Origin: Amblyomma americanum
Lineage: Eukaryota > Arthropoda > Arachnida > Ixodida > Ixodidae
Assembly (NCBI RefSeq): GCF_052857255.1
Contig: NW_027526719.1
Coordinates: 1 to 64,000 of the forward strand
Direction of reading: 5' to 3'
DNA: 64,000 nucleotides
A program made the translations under genes and the position numbers. Under the pieces are notes generated by a model. That model did not search any database. It had not been told where the DNA came from and saw nothing but the letters and a program-made list of their open reading frames with translations. This document shows, in pieces, positions 36,410 to 49,020 of this stretch (positions are counted from its first letter, which is position 1; the number at the start of each line of letters is the position of its first letter).

Positions 36410-38790
36410 TTAAGCACGAATACATGCTTTTCGCGCAGTTATAAGAGAAAAGTTTTGACGCATATCACGTGGATACTTGTAAAACCGATGTGTTCAGATA
36501 TAGCTCGTTTTGGTATAAAACAGCTTGTTTCGTTGTTTTAAGCACGAATACATGCTTTTCGCGCAGTTATAGAAGAAAAAGTTTTGACGCGTATTAGAGG
36601 GACACTTGTAAAACCGATGTGTTCAGATTTAGCTCATCTCGGTCTAAAACAGCTTGTTTCGTTGTTTTAAGCACGAATACATGCTTTTCGCGCAGTTATA
36701 AGAGAAAAAGTTTTGACGCGTATCAGAGGAACACTTGTAAAACCGATGTGTTGTGATTTAGCTCGTTTCGGACTAAAAGAGCTTGTTTCGTTGTTTTAAG
36801 CACGAATACATGCTTTTCGCGCAGTTATAAGAGAAAAAGTTTAGACGCGTATCAGAGGAACACTTGTAAAAACCGATGTGTTGTGATTTAGCTCGTTTCG
36901 GTCTAACACAGCTTGTTTCGTTGTATTAAGCACGAATACATGCTTTTCGCGCAGTTATAAGAGAAAAAGCTTTGACGAGTATCACGTGGATACTTGTAAA
37001 ACCGATGTGTTCAGATATAGCTCGTTTCGGTCTAAAACAGCTTGTTTCGTTGTGTTAAGCACGAATACATGCTTTTCGCGTAGTTATAAGAGAAAAAGTT
37101 TTGACGCGTAGCAAAAGAGAACTTGTAAAACCGATGTGTTGTGATTTACCTCGTTTCGGTCTAAAACAACTTGTTTCGTTGGATTAAGCACGAATACATG
37201 CTTTTCGCGCAGTTATAAGAGAAAAAGTTTTGACGCGTATCACGTGGATACTTGTAAAACCGATGTGTTCAGATATAGCTCGTTTGGTATAAAACAGCTT
37301 GTTTCGTTGTTTTAAGCACGAATACATGCTTTTCGCGCAGTTATAAGAGAAAAAGTTTTGACGCGTATCAGAGGAACACTTGTAAAACCGATGTGTTGTG
37401 ATTTAGCTCGTTTCGGACTGAAACAGCTTGTTTCGTTGTTTTAAGCACGAATACATGCTTTTCGCGCAGTTATAAGAGAAAAAGTTTTGACGCGTATCAG
37501 AGGAACACTTGTAAAACCGATGTGTTGTGATTTAGCTCGTTTCAAACTAAAACAGCTTGTTTCGTTGTTTTAGGCACGAATACATGCTTTTCGCGCAGTT
37601 ATAAGAGAAAAAGTTTAGACCCGTATCAGAGGAACACTTGTAAAAACCGATGTGTTGTGATTTAGCTCGTTTCGGACTAAAAAAGCTTGTTTCGTCTTAT
37701 TATGCACAAATACATGCTTTTCGCGCATTTATAAGAGAAAACGTTTCGACGCGTATCACGTGGATACTTGTAAAACCGATGTGTTGTGATTTAGCTCGTT
37801 TCGGTCTAAAACCGCTTGTTTCGATGCTTTAAACACGAAAACATGCTTTTCGCGCAGTTATAGAAGAAAACATTTTGACGCGTATTATAGGGAGACTTGT
37901 AAAACCGATGTGTTGTGATTTAGCTCGTTTCGGTCTAAAACAGCTTGTTTCGTTGTATTAAGCACGAATACATGCTTTTCGCGCAGTTTAAGAGAAAAAG
38001 TTTTGACGCGTATCAGAGGAACACTCGTAAAACCAATGTGTTGTAATTTAGCTCGTTTCGGTCTAAAACAGATTGTTTCGTTGGATTAATCACGAATACA
38101 TGCTTTTCGCGCATTTATAAGAGAAAAAGTTTTGACGCGTATTAGGGAGACTTGTAAAACCGATGTGTTGTGGTTTAGCTCGTTTCGGTCTAAAACAGCT
38201 TGTTTCGTTGTATTAAGCACGAATACATGCTTTTCGCGCAGTTATAAGAGAAAAAGCTTTGACGAGTATCACGTGGATACTTGTAAAACCGATGTGTTCA
38301 GATATAGCTCGTTTCGGTCTAAAACAGCTTGTTTCGTTGGATTAAGCAGGAATACATGCTTTTCGCGCAGTTATAAGAGAAAAAGTTTTGACGCGTATCT
38401 GAGGAAAACTTGTAAAACCGATGTGTTGTGATTTACCTCGTTTCGGTCTAAAACAGCTTGTTTCGTTGGATTAAGCACGAATACATGCTTTTCGCGCAGT
38501 TATAAGAGAAAAAGCTTTGACGAGTATCACGTGGATACTTGTAAAACCGATGTGTTCAGATATAGCTCGTTTCGGTCTAAAACAGCTTGTTTCGTTGTAT
38601 TAAGCACGAATACATGCTTTTCGCGTAGTTATAGGAGAAAAAGTTTTGACGCGTAGCAGAGGAGAACTTGTAAAACCGATGTGTTGTGATTTAGCTCGTT
38701 TCGGTCTAAAACAGCTTGTTTCGTTGTATTAAGCACGAATACATGCTTTTCGCGCAGTTATAAGAGAAAAAGTTTTGACGCGTATCAGAG
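36410..38790 (+). repeat. Second 23-monomer duplication, copy 1 (period about 2,964 bp)
   Basis: The match to 39.4-41.9 kb begins a little upstream, near 36.05 kb. Shared private features are the CGTTTCAAACTAAAAC monomer near 37540 (again near 40500), the ATGCTTTAAACACG tail at 37826 (again at 40790, offset 2,964), and AACAGATTGTTTCG near 38070 (again near 41033). A private GACGCATATC is near 36460. Confidence 0.75.
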
Positions 38791-38999
38791 GAGAACTTGT
38801 AAAACCGATGTGTTCAGATTTAGCTCGTTTCGGTCTAAAACAGCTTGTTTCGTTCTATTAAGCACGAATACATGCTTTTCGCGCAGTTATAAGAGAAAAA
38901 GTTTTGACGCGTATCAGATTAACACTTGTAAAACCGATGTGTTGTGATTTAGCTCGTTGCGGTCTAAAACAGCTTGTTTCGTTGTATTAATCACGAATA
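38791..38999 (+). repeat. Two unmatched monomers between duplication copies
   Basis: A TCAGAGGAGAAC/TTCTATTAAG monomer and a TCAGATTAACAC monomer with CTCGTTGCGG. They are ordinary satellite but do not belong to the 2,964-bp repeat on either side, so one copy gained them or the other lost them. Confidence 0.55.
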
Positions 39000-41880
39000 C
39001 ATGCTTTTCGCGCAGTTATAAGAGAAAAAGTTTTGACGCGTATCAGATTAACACTTGTAAAACCGATGTGTTGTGATTTAGCTCGTTTGGTCTAAAACAG
39101 CTTGTTTCGTTGTAATAAGCACGAATAGATGCTTTTCGCGCAGTTATAAGAGAAAAAGTTTTGACGCGTATCAGAGGAACACGTAAAACCGATGTGTTCA
39201 GATTTACCTCGTTTCGGTCTAAAACAGCTTGTTTAGTTGGATTAAGCAGGAATACATGCTTTTCGCGCAGTTATAAGAGAAAAAGTTTTGACGCGTATCT
39301 GAGGAAAACTTGTAAAACCGATGTGTTGTGATTTACCTCGTTTCGGTCTAAAACAGCTTGTTTCGTTGGATTAAGCACGAATACATGCTTTTCGCGCAGT
39401 TATAAGAGAAAAAGTTTTGACGCGTATCACGTGGATACTTGTAAAACCGATGTGTTCAGATATAGCTCGTTTTGGTATAAAACAGCTTGTTTCGTTGTTT
39501 TAAGCACGACTACATGCTTTTCGCGCAGTTATAGAAGAAAAAGTTTTGACGCGTATTAGAGGGACACTTGTAAAAGATGTGTTCAGATTTAGCTCATCTC
39601 GGTCTAAAACAGCTTGTTTCGTTGTTTTAAGCACGAATACATGCTTTTCGCGCAGTTATAAGAGAAAAAGTTTTGACGCGTATCAGAGGAACACTTGTAA
39701 AACCGATGTGTTGTGATTTAGCTCGTTTCGGACTAAAAGAGCTTGTTTCGTTGTTTTAAGCACGAATACATGCTTTTCGCGCAGTTATAAGAGAAAAAGT
39801 TTAGACGCGTATCAGAGGAACACTTGTAAAAACCGATGTGTTGTGATTTAGCTCGTTTCGGACTAAAAAAGCTTGTTTAGTTGTATTAAGCACGAATACA
39901 TGCTTTTCGCGCAGTTATAAGAGAAAAAGCTTTGACGAGTGTTACGTGGATACTTGTAAAACCGATGTGTTCAGATATAGCTCGTTTCGGTCTAAAACAG
40001 CTTGTTTCGTTGTGTTAAGCACGAATACATGCTTTTCGCGTAGTTATAAGAGAAAAAGTTTTGACGCGTAGCAAAAGAGAACTTGTAAAACCGATGTGTT
40101 GTGATTTAGCTCGTTTCGGTCTAAAACAACATGTTTCGTTGGATTAAGCACGAATACATGCTTTTCGCGCAGTTATAAGAGAAAAAGTTTTGGCGCGTAT
40201 CACGTGGATACTTGTAAAACCGATGTGTTCAGATATAGCTCGTTTTGGTATAAAAACAGCTTGTTTCGTTGTTTTAAGCACGAATACATGCTTTTCGCGC
40301 AGTTATAAGAGAAAAAGTTTTGACGCGTATCAGAGGAACACTTGTAAAACCGATGTGTTGTGATTTAGCTCGTTTCGGACTAAAACAGCTTGTTTCGTTG
40401 TTTTAAGCACGAATACATGCTTTTCGCGCAGTTATAAGAGAAAAAGTTTTGACGCGTATCAGAGGAACACTTGTAAAACCGATGTGTTGTGATTTAGCTC
40501 GTTTCAAACTAAAACAGCTTGTTTCGTTGTTTTAGGCACGAATACATGCTTTTCGCGCAGTTATAAGAGAAAAAGTTTAGACCCGTATCAGAGGAACACT
40601 TGTAAAAACCGATGTGTTGGTGATTTAGCTCGTTTCGGACTAAAAAAGCTTGTTTCGTTGTATTATGCACAAATACATGCTTTTCGCGCATTTATAAGAG
40701 AAAACGTTTTGACGCGTATCACGTGGATACTTGTAAAACCGATGTGTTGTGATTTAGCTCGTTTCGATCTAAAACCGCTTGTTTCGATGCTTTAAACACG
40801 AAAACATGCTTTTCGCGCAGTTATAGAAGAAAACATTTTGACGCGTATTATAGGGAGACTTGTAAAACCGATGTGTTGTGATTTAGCTCGTTTCGGTCTA
40901 AAACAGCTTGTTTCGTTGTATTAAGCACGAATACATGCTTTTCGCGCAGTTTAAGAGAAAAAGTTTTGACGCGTATCAGAGGAACACTCGTAAAACCAAT
41001 GTGTTGTGATTTAGCTCGTTTCGGTCTAAAACAGATTGTTTCGTTGGATTAATCACGAATACATGCTTTTCGCGCATTTATAAGAGAAAAAGTTTTGACG
41101 CGTATTAGGGAGACTTGTAAAACCGATGTGTTGTGGTTTAGCTCGTTTCGGTCTAAAACAGCTTGTTTCGTTGAATTAAGCACGAATACATGCTTTTCGC
41201 GCAGTTATAAGAGAAAAAGTTTTTGACGCCTATCAGATTAACACTTGTAAAACCGATGTGTTGTGATTTAGCTCGTTTCGGTCTAAAACAGCTTGTTTCG
41301 TTGTATAAGCACGAATACATTCTTTTCGCGCAGTTATAAGAGAAAAAGTTTTGACGCGTATCAGAGGAACACTTGTAAAACCCGATGTGTTCAGATTTAC
41401 CTCGTTTCGGTCTAAACCAGCTTGTTTCGTTGGATTAAGCAGGAATACATGCTTTTCGCGCAGTTATAAGAGAAAAAGTTTTGACGCGTATCTGAGGAAA
41501 ACTTGTAAAACCGATGTGTTGTGATTTACCTCGTTTCGGTCTAAAACAGCTTGTTTCGTTGGATTAAGCACGAATACATGCTTTTCGCGCAGTTATAAGA
41601 GAAAAAGCTTTGACGAGTATCACGTGGATACTTGTAAAACCGATGTGTTCAGATATAGCTCGTTTCGGTCTAAAACAGCTTGTTTCGTTGTATTAAGCAC
41701 GAATACATGCTTTTCGCGTAGTTATAGGAGAAAAAGTTTTGACGCGTAGCAGAGGAGAACTTGTAAAACCGATGTGTTGTGATTTAGCTCGTTTCGGTCT
41801 AAAACAGCTTGTTTCGTTGTATTAAGCACGAATACATGCTTTTCGCGCAGTTATAAGAGAAAAAGTTTTGACGCGTATCA
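39000..41880 (+). repeat. Second 23-monomer duplication, copy 2
   Basis: Repeats 36.05-38.79 kb with one extra monomer near 41.23 kb (GACGCCTATC, TCAGATTAACAC), so the offset grows from 2,964 to about 3,093 after that point. Private changes include AAAAGATGTG near 39575 (ACCG lost) and GAGTGTTACGTGG near 39938. Confidence 0.75.
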
Positions 41881-42106
41881 GAGGAAAACTTGTAAAACCG
41901 ATGTGTTGTGATTCAGCTCGTTTCGGTCTAAAACAGCTTGTTTCGTTGTATTAAGCATGAATACATGCTTTTCGCGCAGTTATAAGAGAAAAAGTTTTGA
42001 CGCCTATCAGATTAACACTTGTAAAACCGATGTGTTGTGATTTAGCTCGTTTCGGTCTAAAACAGCTTGTTTCGTTGTATAAGCACGAATACATGCTTTT
42101 CGCGTA
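41721..42106 (+). repeat. Three-monomer tandem duplication, copy 1 (386 bp)
   Basis: Starts at GTTATAGGAG and contains a GTAGCAGAGGAG monomer, a TCAGAGGAAAAC monomer with GTGATTCAGC and the AAGCATGAATACATGC tail, and a GACGCCTATC monomer. GTTATAGGAG recurs at 42107. Confidence 0.75.
41953..41970 (+). other. Seven-bp inverted repeat, AAGCATG-AATA-CATGCTT
   Basis: Most monomers have AAGCACGAATACATGCTT with 5-bp arms (AAGCA/TGCTT). A C-to-T change here, repeated near 42335, 43111 and 47751, extends the arms to 7 bp around a 4-base loop. It could form a small hairpin in single-stranded DNA or RNA. It may be only a CpG-to-TpG change. Confidence 0.5.
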
Positions 42107-42480
42107 GTTATAGGAGAAAAAGTTTTGACGCGTAGCAGAGGAGAACTTGTAAAACCGATGTGTTGTGATTTAGCTCGTTTCGGTCTAAACAGCTTGTTTC
42201 GTTGTATAAGCACGAATACATGCTTTTCGCGCAGTTATAAGAGAAAAAGTTTTGACGCGTATCAGAGGAAAACTTGTAAAACCGATGTGTTGTGATTCAG
42301 CTCGTTTCGGTCTAAAACAGCTTGTTTCGTTGTATTAAGCATGAATACATGCTTTTCGCGCAGTTATAAGAGAAAAAGTTTTGACGCCTATCAGATTAAC
42401 ACTTGTAAAACCGATGTGTTGTGATTTAGCTCGTTTCGGTCTAAAACAGCTTGTTTCGTTGTATTAAGCACGAATACATT
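42107..42480 (+). repeat. Three-monomer tandem duplication, copy 2
   Basis: Repeats the three classes of 41721-42106. A one-base shortened tail, TTGTATAAGCACG, occurs near 42075 in copy 1 and near 42203 in copy 2. It also occurs near 41305, so it predates the duplication or was spread by gene conversion. Confidence 0.7.
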
Positions 42481-43600
42481 CTTTTCGCGCAGTTATAAGA
42501 GAAAAAGTTTTGACGCGTATCAGAGGAACACTTGTAAAACCGATGTGTTCAGATTTACCTCGTTTCGGTCTAAACCAGCTTGTTTCGTTGGATTAAGCAG
42601 GAATACATGCTTTTCGCGCAGTTATAAGAGAAAAAGTTTTGACGCGTATCTGAGGAAAACTTGTAAAACCGATGTGTTGTGATTACCTCGTTTCGGTCTA
42701 AAACAGCTTGTTTCGTTGGATTAAGCACGAATACATGCTTTTCGCGCAGTTATAAGAGAAAAAGCTTTGACGAGTATCACGTGGATACTTGTAAAACCGA
42801 TGTGTTCAGATATAGCTCGTTTCGGTCTAAAACAGCTTGTTTCGTTGTATTAAGCACGAATACATGCTTTTCGCGCAGTTATAAGAGAAAAAGTTTTGAC
42901 GCGTATCAGAGGAGAACTTGTAAAACCGATGTGTTCAGATTTAGCTCGTTTCGGTCTAAAACAGCTTGTTTCGTTCTATTAAGCACGAATACATGCTTTT
43001 CGCGCAGTTATAAGAGAAAAAGTTTTGACGCGTATCAGAGGAAAACTTGTAAAACCGATGTGTTGTGATTCAGCTCGTTTCGGTCTAAAACAGCTTGTTT
43101 CGTTGTATTAAGCATGAATACATGCTTTTCGCGCAGTTATAAGAGAAAAAGTTTTGACGCGTATCAGATTAACACTTGTAAAACCGATGTGTTGTGATTT
43201 AGCTCGTTGCGGTCTAAAACAGCTTGTTTCGTTGTATTAAGCAGGAATACATGCTTTTCGCGCTGTTATAAGAGAAAACGTTTTGACGCGTGTCACAGGG
43301 ACACTTATAAAACCGATGTGTTGTGATTTAGCTCGTTTCGGTCTAAAACAGCTTGTTTCGTTGTAATAAGCACGAATACATGCTTTTCGCGCAGTTATAA
43401 GAGAAAAAGTTTTGACGCGTATCAGAGGAACACGTAAAACCGATGTGTTCAGATTACCTCGTTTCGGTCTAAAACAGCTTGTTTCGTTGGATTAAGCAGG
43501 AATACATGCTTTTCGCGCAGTTATAAGAGAAAAAGTTTTGACGCGTATCTGAGGAAAACTTGTAAAGCCGATGTGTTGTGATTTACCTCGTTTCGCTCTA
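42481..43600 (+). repeat. B-type monomers, paired with 47.27-48.43 kb
   Basis: Order is TCAGAGGAAC with AAACCAGC, TCTGAGGAAAAC, GCTTTGACGAG, TCAGAGGAG, TCAGAGGAAAAC with AAGCATGAATAC, TCAGATTAACAC with CTCGTTGCGG, GTCACAGGG with ACACTTATAAAACC, AACACGTAAAACC, and a TCTGAGG monomer with GTAAAGCCG and TTTCGCTCTAAAAC. The private ACTTATAAAACC, GTAAAGCCG and TTCGCTCT changes recur at 47.95, 48.34 and 48.37 kb. Confidence 0.7.
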
Positions 43601-45407
43601 AAACAGCTTGTTTCGTTGGATTAAGCACGAATACATGCTTTTCGCGCAGTTATAAGAGAAAAATTTTTGACGCGTATCACGTGGATACTTGTAAAACCGA
43701 TGTGTTCAGATATAGCTCGTTTTGGTATAAAACAGCTTGTTTCGTTGTTTTAAGCACGAATACATGCTTTTCGCGCAGTTATAGAAGAAAAAGTTTTGAC
43801 GCGTATTAGAGGGGACACTTGTAAAACCGATGTGTTCAGATTTAGCTCATCTCGGTCTAAAAACAGCTTGTTTCGTTGTTTTAAGCACGAATACATGCTT
43901 TTCGCGCAGTTATAAGAGAAAATGTTTGACGCGTATCAGAGGAACACTTGTAAAACCGATGTGTTGTGATTTAGCTCGTTTCGGACTAAAACAGCTTGTT
44001 TCGTTGTTTTAAGCACGAATACGTTGCTTTTCGCGCAGTTATAAGAGAAAAAGTTTAGACGCGTATCAGAGGAACACTTGTAAAAACCGATGTGTTGTGA
44101 TTTAGCTTGTTTCGGACTAAAAAAGCTTGTTTAGTTGTATTAAGCACGAATACATGCTTTTCGCGCAGTTATAAGAGAAAAAAGCTTTGACGAGTATCAC
44201 GTGGATACTTGTAAAACCGATGTGTTGTGATTTAGCTCGTTTCGGACTAAAACAGCTTGTTTCGTTGTTTTAAGCACGAATACATGCTTTTCGCGCAGTT
44301 ATAAGAGAAAAAGTTTTGACGCGTATCAGAGGAACACTTGTAAAACCGATGTGTTGTGATTTAGCTCGTTTCAAACTAAAACAGCTTGTTTCGTTGTTTT
44401 AGGCACGAATACATGCTTTTCGCGCAGTTATAAGAGAAAAAGTTTAGACCCGTATCAGAGGAACACTTGTAAAAACCGATGTGTTGTGATTTAGCTCGTT
44501 TCGGACTAAAAAAGCTTGTTTCGTTGTATTATGCACAAATACATGCTTTTCGCGCATTTATAAGAGAAAACGTTTTGACGCGTATCACGTGGATACTTGT
44601 AAAACCGATGTGTTGTGATTTAGCTCGTTTCGATCTAAAACCGCTTGTTTCGATGCTTTAAACACGAAAACATGCTTTTCGCGCAGTTATAGAAGAAAAC
44701 ATTTTGACGCGTATTATAGGGAGACTTGTAAAACCGATGTGTTGTGATTTAGCTCGTTTCGGTCTAAAACAGCTTGTTTCGTTGTATTAAGCACGAATAC
44801 ATGCTTTTCGCGCAGTTTAAGAGAAAAAGTTTTGACGCGTATCAGAGGAACACTCGTAAAACCAATGTGTTGTGATTTAGCTCGTTTCGGTCTAAAACAG
44901 ATTGTTTCGTTGGATTAATCACGAATACATGCTTTTCGCGCATTTATAAGAGAAAAAGTTTTGACGCGTATTAGGAGACTTGTAAAACCGATGTGTTGTG
45001 GTTTAGCTCGTTTCGGTCTAAAACAGCTTGTTTCGTTGAATTAAGCACGAATACATGCTTTTCGCGCAGTTATAAGAGAAAAAGTTTTGACGCCTATCAG
45101 ATTAACACTTGTAAAACCGATGTGTTGTGATTTAGCTCGTTTCGGTTTAAAACAGCTTGTTTCGTTGTATTAAGCACGAATACATTCTTTTCGCGCAGTT
45201 ATAAGAGAAAAAGTTTTGACGCGTATCAGAGGAACACTTGTAAAACCGATGTGTTCAGATTTACCTCGTTTCGGTCTAAACCAGCTTGTTTCGTTGGATT
45301 AAGCAGGAATACATGCTTTTCGCGCAGTTATAAGAGAAAAAGTTTTGACGCGTATCTGAGGAAAACTTGTAAAACCGATGTGTTGTGATTTACCTCGTTT
45401 CGGTCTA
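43601..45407 (+). repeat. 14-monomer tandem duplication, copy 1 (about 1,806 bp)
   Basis: Marked by an AAATTTTTGACG monomer (T-run at 43664), a GAGAAAATG monomer, an AATACGTTGC variant near 44020, a TTAGCTTGTTTCGG variant and CGTTTCGATCTAAAAC near 44630. All recur about 1,804-1,807 bp downstream. Confidence 0.8.
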
Positions 45408-47270
45408 AAACAGCTTGTTTCGTTGGATTAAGCACGAATACATGCTTTTCGCGCAGTTATAAGAGAAAAATTTTTGACGCGTATCACGTGGATACTTGTA
45501 AAACCGATGTGTTCAGATATAGCTCGTTTTGGTATAAAACAGCTTGTTTCGTTGTTTTAAGCACGAATACATGCTTTTCGCGCAGTTATAGAAGAAAAAG
45601 TTTTGACGCGTATTAGAGGGACACTTGTAAAACCGATGTGTTCAGATTTAGCTCATCTCGGTCTAAAACAGCTTGTTTCGTTGTTTTAAGCACGAATACA
45701 TGCTTTTCGCGCAGTTATAAGAGAAAATGTTTTGACGCGTATCAGAGGAACACTTGTAAAACCGATGTGTTGTGATTTAGCTCGTTTCGGACTAAAACAG
45801 CTTGTTTCGTTGTTTTAAGCACGAATACGTGCTTTTCGCGCAGTTATAAGAGAAAAAGTTTAGACGCGTATCAGAGGAACACTTGTAAAAACCGATGTGT
45901 TGTGATTTAGCTTGTTTCGGACTAAAAAAGCTTGTTTAGTTGTATTAAGCACGAATACATGCTTTTCGCGCAGTTATAAGAGAAAAAGCTTTGACGAGTA
46001 TCACGTGGATACTTGTAAAACCGATGTGTTGTGATTTAGCTCGTTTCGGACTAAAACAGCTTGTTTCGTTGTTTTAAGCACGAATACATGCTTTTCGCGC
46101 AGTTATAAGAGAAAAAGTTTTGACGCGTATCAGAGGAACACTTGTAAAACCGATGTGTTGTGATTTAGCTCGTTTCAAACTAAAACAGCTTGTTTCGTTG
46201 TTTTAGGCACGAATACATGCTTTTCGCGCAGTTATAAGAGAAAAAGTTTAGACCCGTATCAGAGGAACACTTGTAAAAACCGATGTGTTGTGATTTAGCT
46301 CGTTTCGGACTAAAAAAGCTTGTTTCGTTGTATTATGCACAAATACATGCTTTTCGCGCATTTATAAGAGAAAACGTTTTGACGCGTATCACGTGGATAC
46401 TTGTAAAACCGATGTGTTGTGATTTAGCTCGTTTCGATCTAAAACCGCTTGTTTCGATGCTTTAAACACGAAAACATGCTTTTCGCGCAGTTATAGAAGA
46501 AAACATTTTGACGCGTATTATAGGGAGACTTGTAAAACCGATGTGTTGTGATTTAGCTCGTTTCGGTCTAAAACAGCTTGTTTCGTTGTATTAAGCACGA
46601 ATACATGCTTTTCGCGCAGTTTAAGAGAAAAAGTTTTGACGCGTATCAGAGGAACACTCGTAAAACCAATGTGTTGTGATTTAGCTCGTTTCGGTCTAAA
46701 ACAGATTGTTTCGTTGGATTAATCACGAATACATGCTTTTCGCGCATTTATAAGAGAAAAAGTTTTGACGCGTATTAGGGAGACTTGTAAAACCGATGTG
46801 TTGTGGTTTAGCTCGTTTCGGTCTAAAACAGCTTGTTTCGTTGAATTAAGCACGAATACATGCTTTTCGCGCAGTTATAAGAGAAAAAGTTTTGACGCCT
46901 ATCAGATTAACACTTGTAAAACCGATGTGTTGTGATTTAGCTCGTTTCGGTTTAAAACAGCTTGTTTCGTTGTATTAAGCACGAATACATTCTTTTCGCG
47001 CAGTTATAAGAGAAAAAGTTTTGACGCGTATCAGAGGAACACTTGTAAAACCGATGTGTTCAGATTTACCTCGTTTCGGTCTAAACCAGCTTGTTTCGTT
47101 GGATTAAGCAGGAATACATGCTTTTCGCGCAGTTATAAGAGAAAAAGTTTTGACGCGTATCTGAGGAAAACTTGTAAAACCGATGTGTTGTGATTTACCT
47201 CGTTTCGGTCTAAAACAGCTTGTTTCGTTGGATTAAGCACGAATACATGCTTTTCGCGCAGTTATAAGAG
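45408..47270 (+). repeat. 14-monomer tandem duplication, copy 2
   Basis: T-run at 45471, GAGAAAATG near 45721, AATACGTGC near 45826 (copy 1 has one extra T) and CGTTTCGATCTAAAAC near 46431. Copy 1 carries several single-base insertions (near 43811, 43858 and 44181) that copy 2 lacks. Copy 2 leads into GCTTTGACGAG rather than another AAATTTTTGACG monomer. Confidence 0.8.
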
Positions 47271-49020
47271 AAAAAGCTTTGACGAGTATCACGTGGATAC
47301 TTGTAAAACCGATGTGTTCAGATATAGCTCGTTTCGGTCTAAAACAGCTTGTTTCGTTGTATTAAGCACGAATACATGCTTTTCGCGTAGTTATAGGAGA
47401 AAAAGTTTTGACGCGTAGCAGAGGAGAACTTGTAAAACCGATGTGTTGTGATTTAGCTCGTTTCGGTCTAAAACAGCTTGTTTCGTTGTATTAAGCACGA
47501 ATACATGCTTTTCGCGCAGTTATAAGAGAAAAAGTTTTGACGCGTATCAGAGGAGAACTTGTAAAACCGATGTGTTCAGATTTAGCTCGTTTCGGTCTAA
47601 AACAGCTTGTTTCGTTCTATTAAGCACGAATACATGCTTTTCGCGCAGTTATAAGAGAAAAAGTTTTGACGCGTATCAGAGGAAAACTTGTAAAACCGAT
47701 GTGTTGTGATTCAGCTCGTTTCGGTCTAAAACAGCTTGTTTCGTTGTATTAAGCATGAATACATGCTTTTCGCGCAGTTATAAGAGAAAAAGTTTTGACG
47801 CGTATCAGATTAACACTTGTAAAACCGATGTGTTGTGATTTAGCTCGTTGCGGTCTAAAACAGCTTGTTTCGTTGTATTAAGCAGGAATACATGCTTTTC
47901 GCGCCTGTTATAAGAGAAAACGTTTTGACGCGTGTCACAGGGACACTTATAAAACCGATGTGTTGTGATTTAGCTCGTTTCGGTCTAAAACAGCTTGTTT
48001 CGTTGGATTAATCACGAATACATGCTTTTCGCGCAGTTATAGGAGAAAAAGTTTTGACGCGTATCAGATTAACACTTGTAAAACCGATGTGTTGTGATTT
48101 AGCTCGTTTCGGTCTAAAACAGCTTGTTTCGTTGTAATAAGCACGAATACATGCTTTTCGCGCAGTTATAAGAGAAAAAGTTTTGACGCGTATCAGAGGA
48201 ACACGTAAAACCGATGTGTTCAGATTTACCTCGTTTCGGTCTAAAACAGCTTGTTTCGTTGGATTAAGCAGGAATACATGCTTTTCGCGCAGTTATAAGA
48301 GAAAAAGTTTTGACGCGTATCTGAGGAAAACTTGTAAAGCCGATGTGTTGTGATTTACCTCGTTTCGCTCTAAAACAGCTTGTTTCGTTGGATAAGCACG
48401 AATACATGCTTTCGCGCAGTTATAAGAGAAAAATTTTTGACGCGTATCACGTGGATACTTGTAAAACCGATGTGTTCAGATATAGCTCGTTTTGGTATAA
48501 AACAGCTTGTTTCGTTGTTTTAAGCACGAATACATGCTTTTCGCGCAGTTATAGAAGAAAAAGTTTTGACGCGTATTAGAGGGACACTTGTAAAACCGAT
48601 AGAGAAAATGTTTTGACGCGTATCAGAGGAACACTTGTAAAACCGATGTGTTGTGATTTAGCTCGTTTCGGACTAAAACAGCTTGTTTCGTTGTTTTAAG
48701 CACGAATACGTGCTTTTCGCGCAGTTATAAGAGAAAAAGTTTAGACGCGTATCAGAGGAACACTTGTAAAAACCGATGTGTTGTGATTTAGCTTGTTTCG
48801 GACTAAAAAAGCTTGTTTAGTTGTATTAAGCACGAATACATGCTTTTCGCGCAGTATAAGAGAAAAAGCTTTGACGAGTATCACGTGGATACTTGTAAAA
48901 CCGATGTGTTCAGATATAGCTCGTTTCGGTCTAAAACAGCTTGTTTCGTTGTGTTAAGCAGGAATACATGCTTTTCGCGTAGTTATAAGAGAAAAAGTTT
49001 TGACGCCTAGCAAAAGAGAA
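47271..49020 (+). repeat. B-type block with a truncated third copy and an 82-bp deletion
   Basis: Repeats 42.76-43.66 kb with two more monomers, then starts a third copy of the 14-mer (T-run at 48434). At 48600/48601 ACCGAT runs straight into AGAGAAAATG. Compared with 45638-45719 in copy 2, 82 bp are missing, leaving a 47-bp monomer remnant. The block then goes over to GTGTTAAGCAGG and GCCTAGCAAAAGAG, which begins the next A-type segment. Confidence 0.75.
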
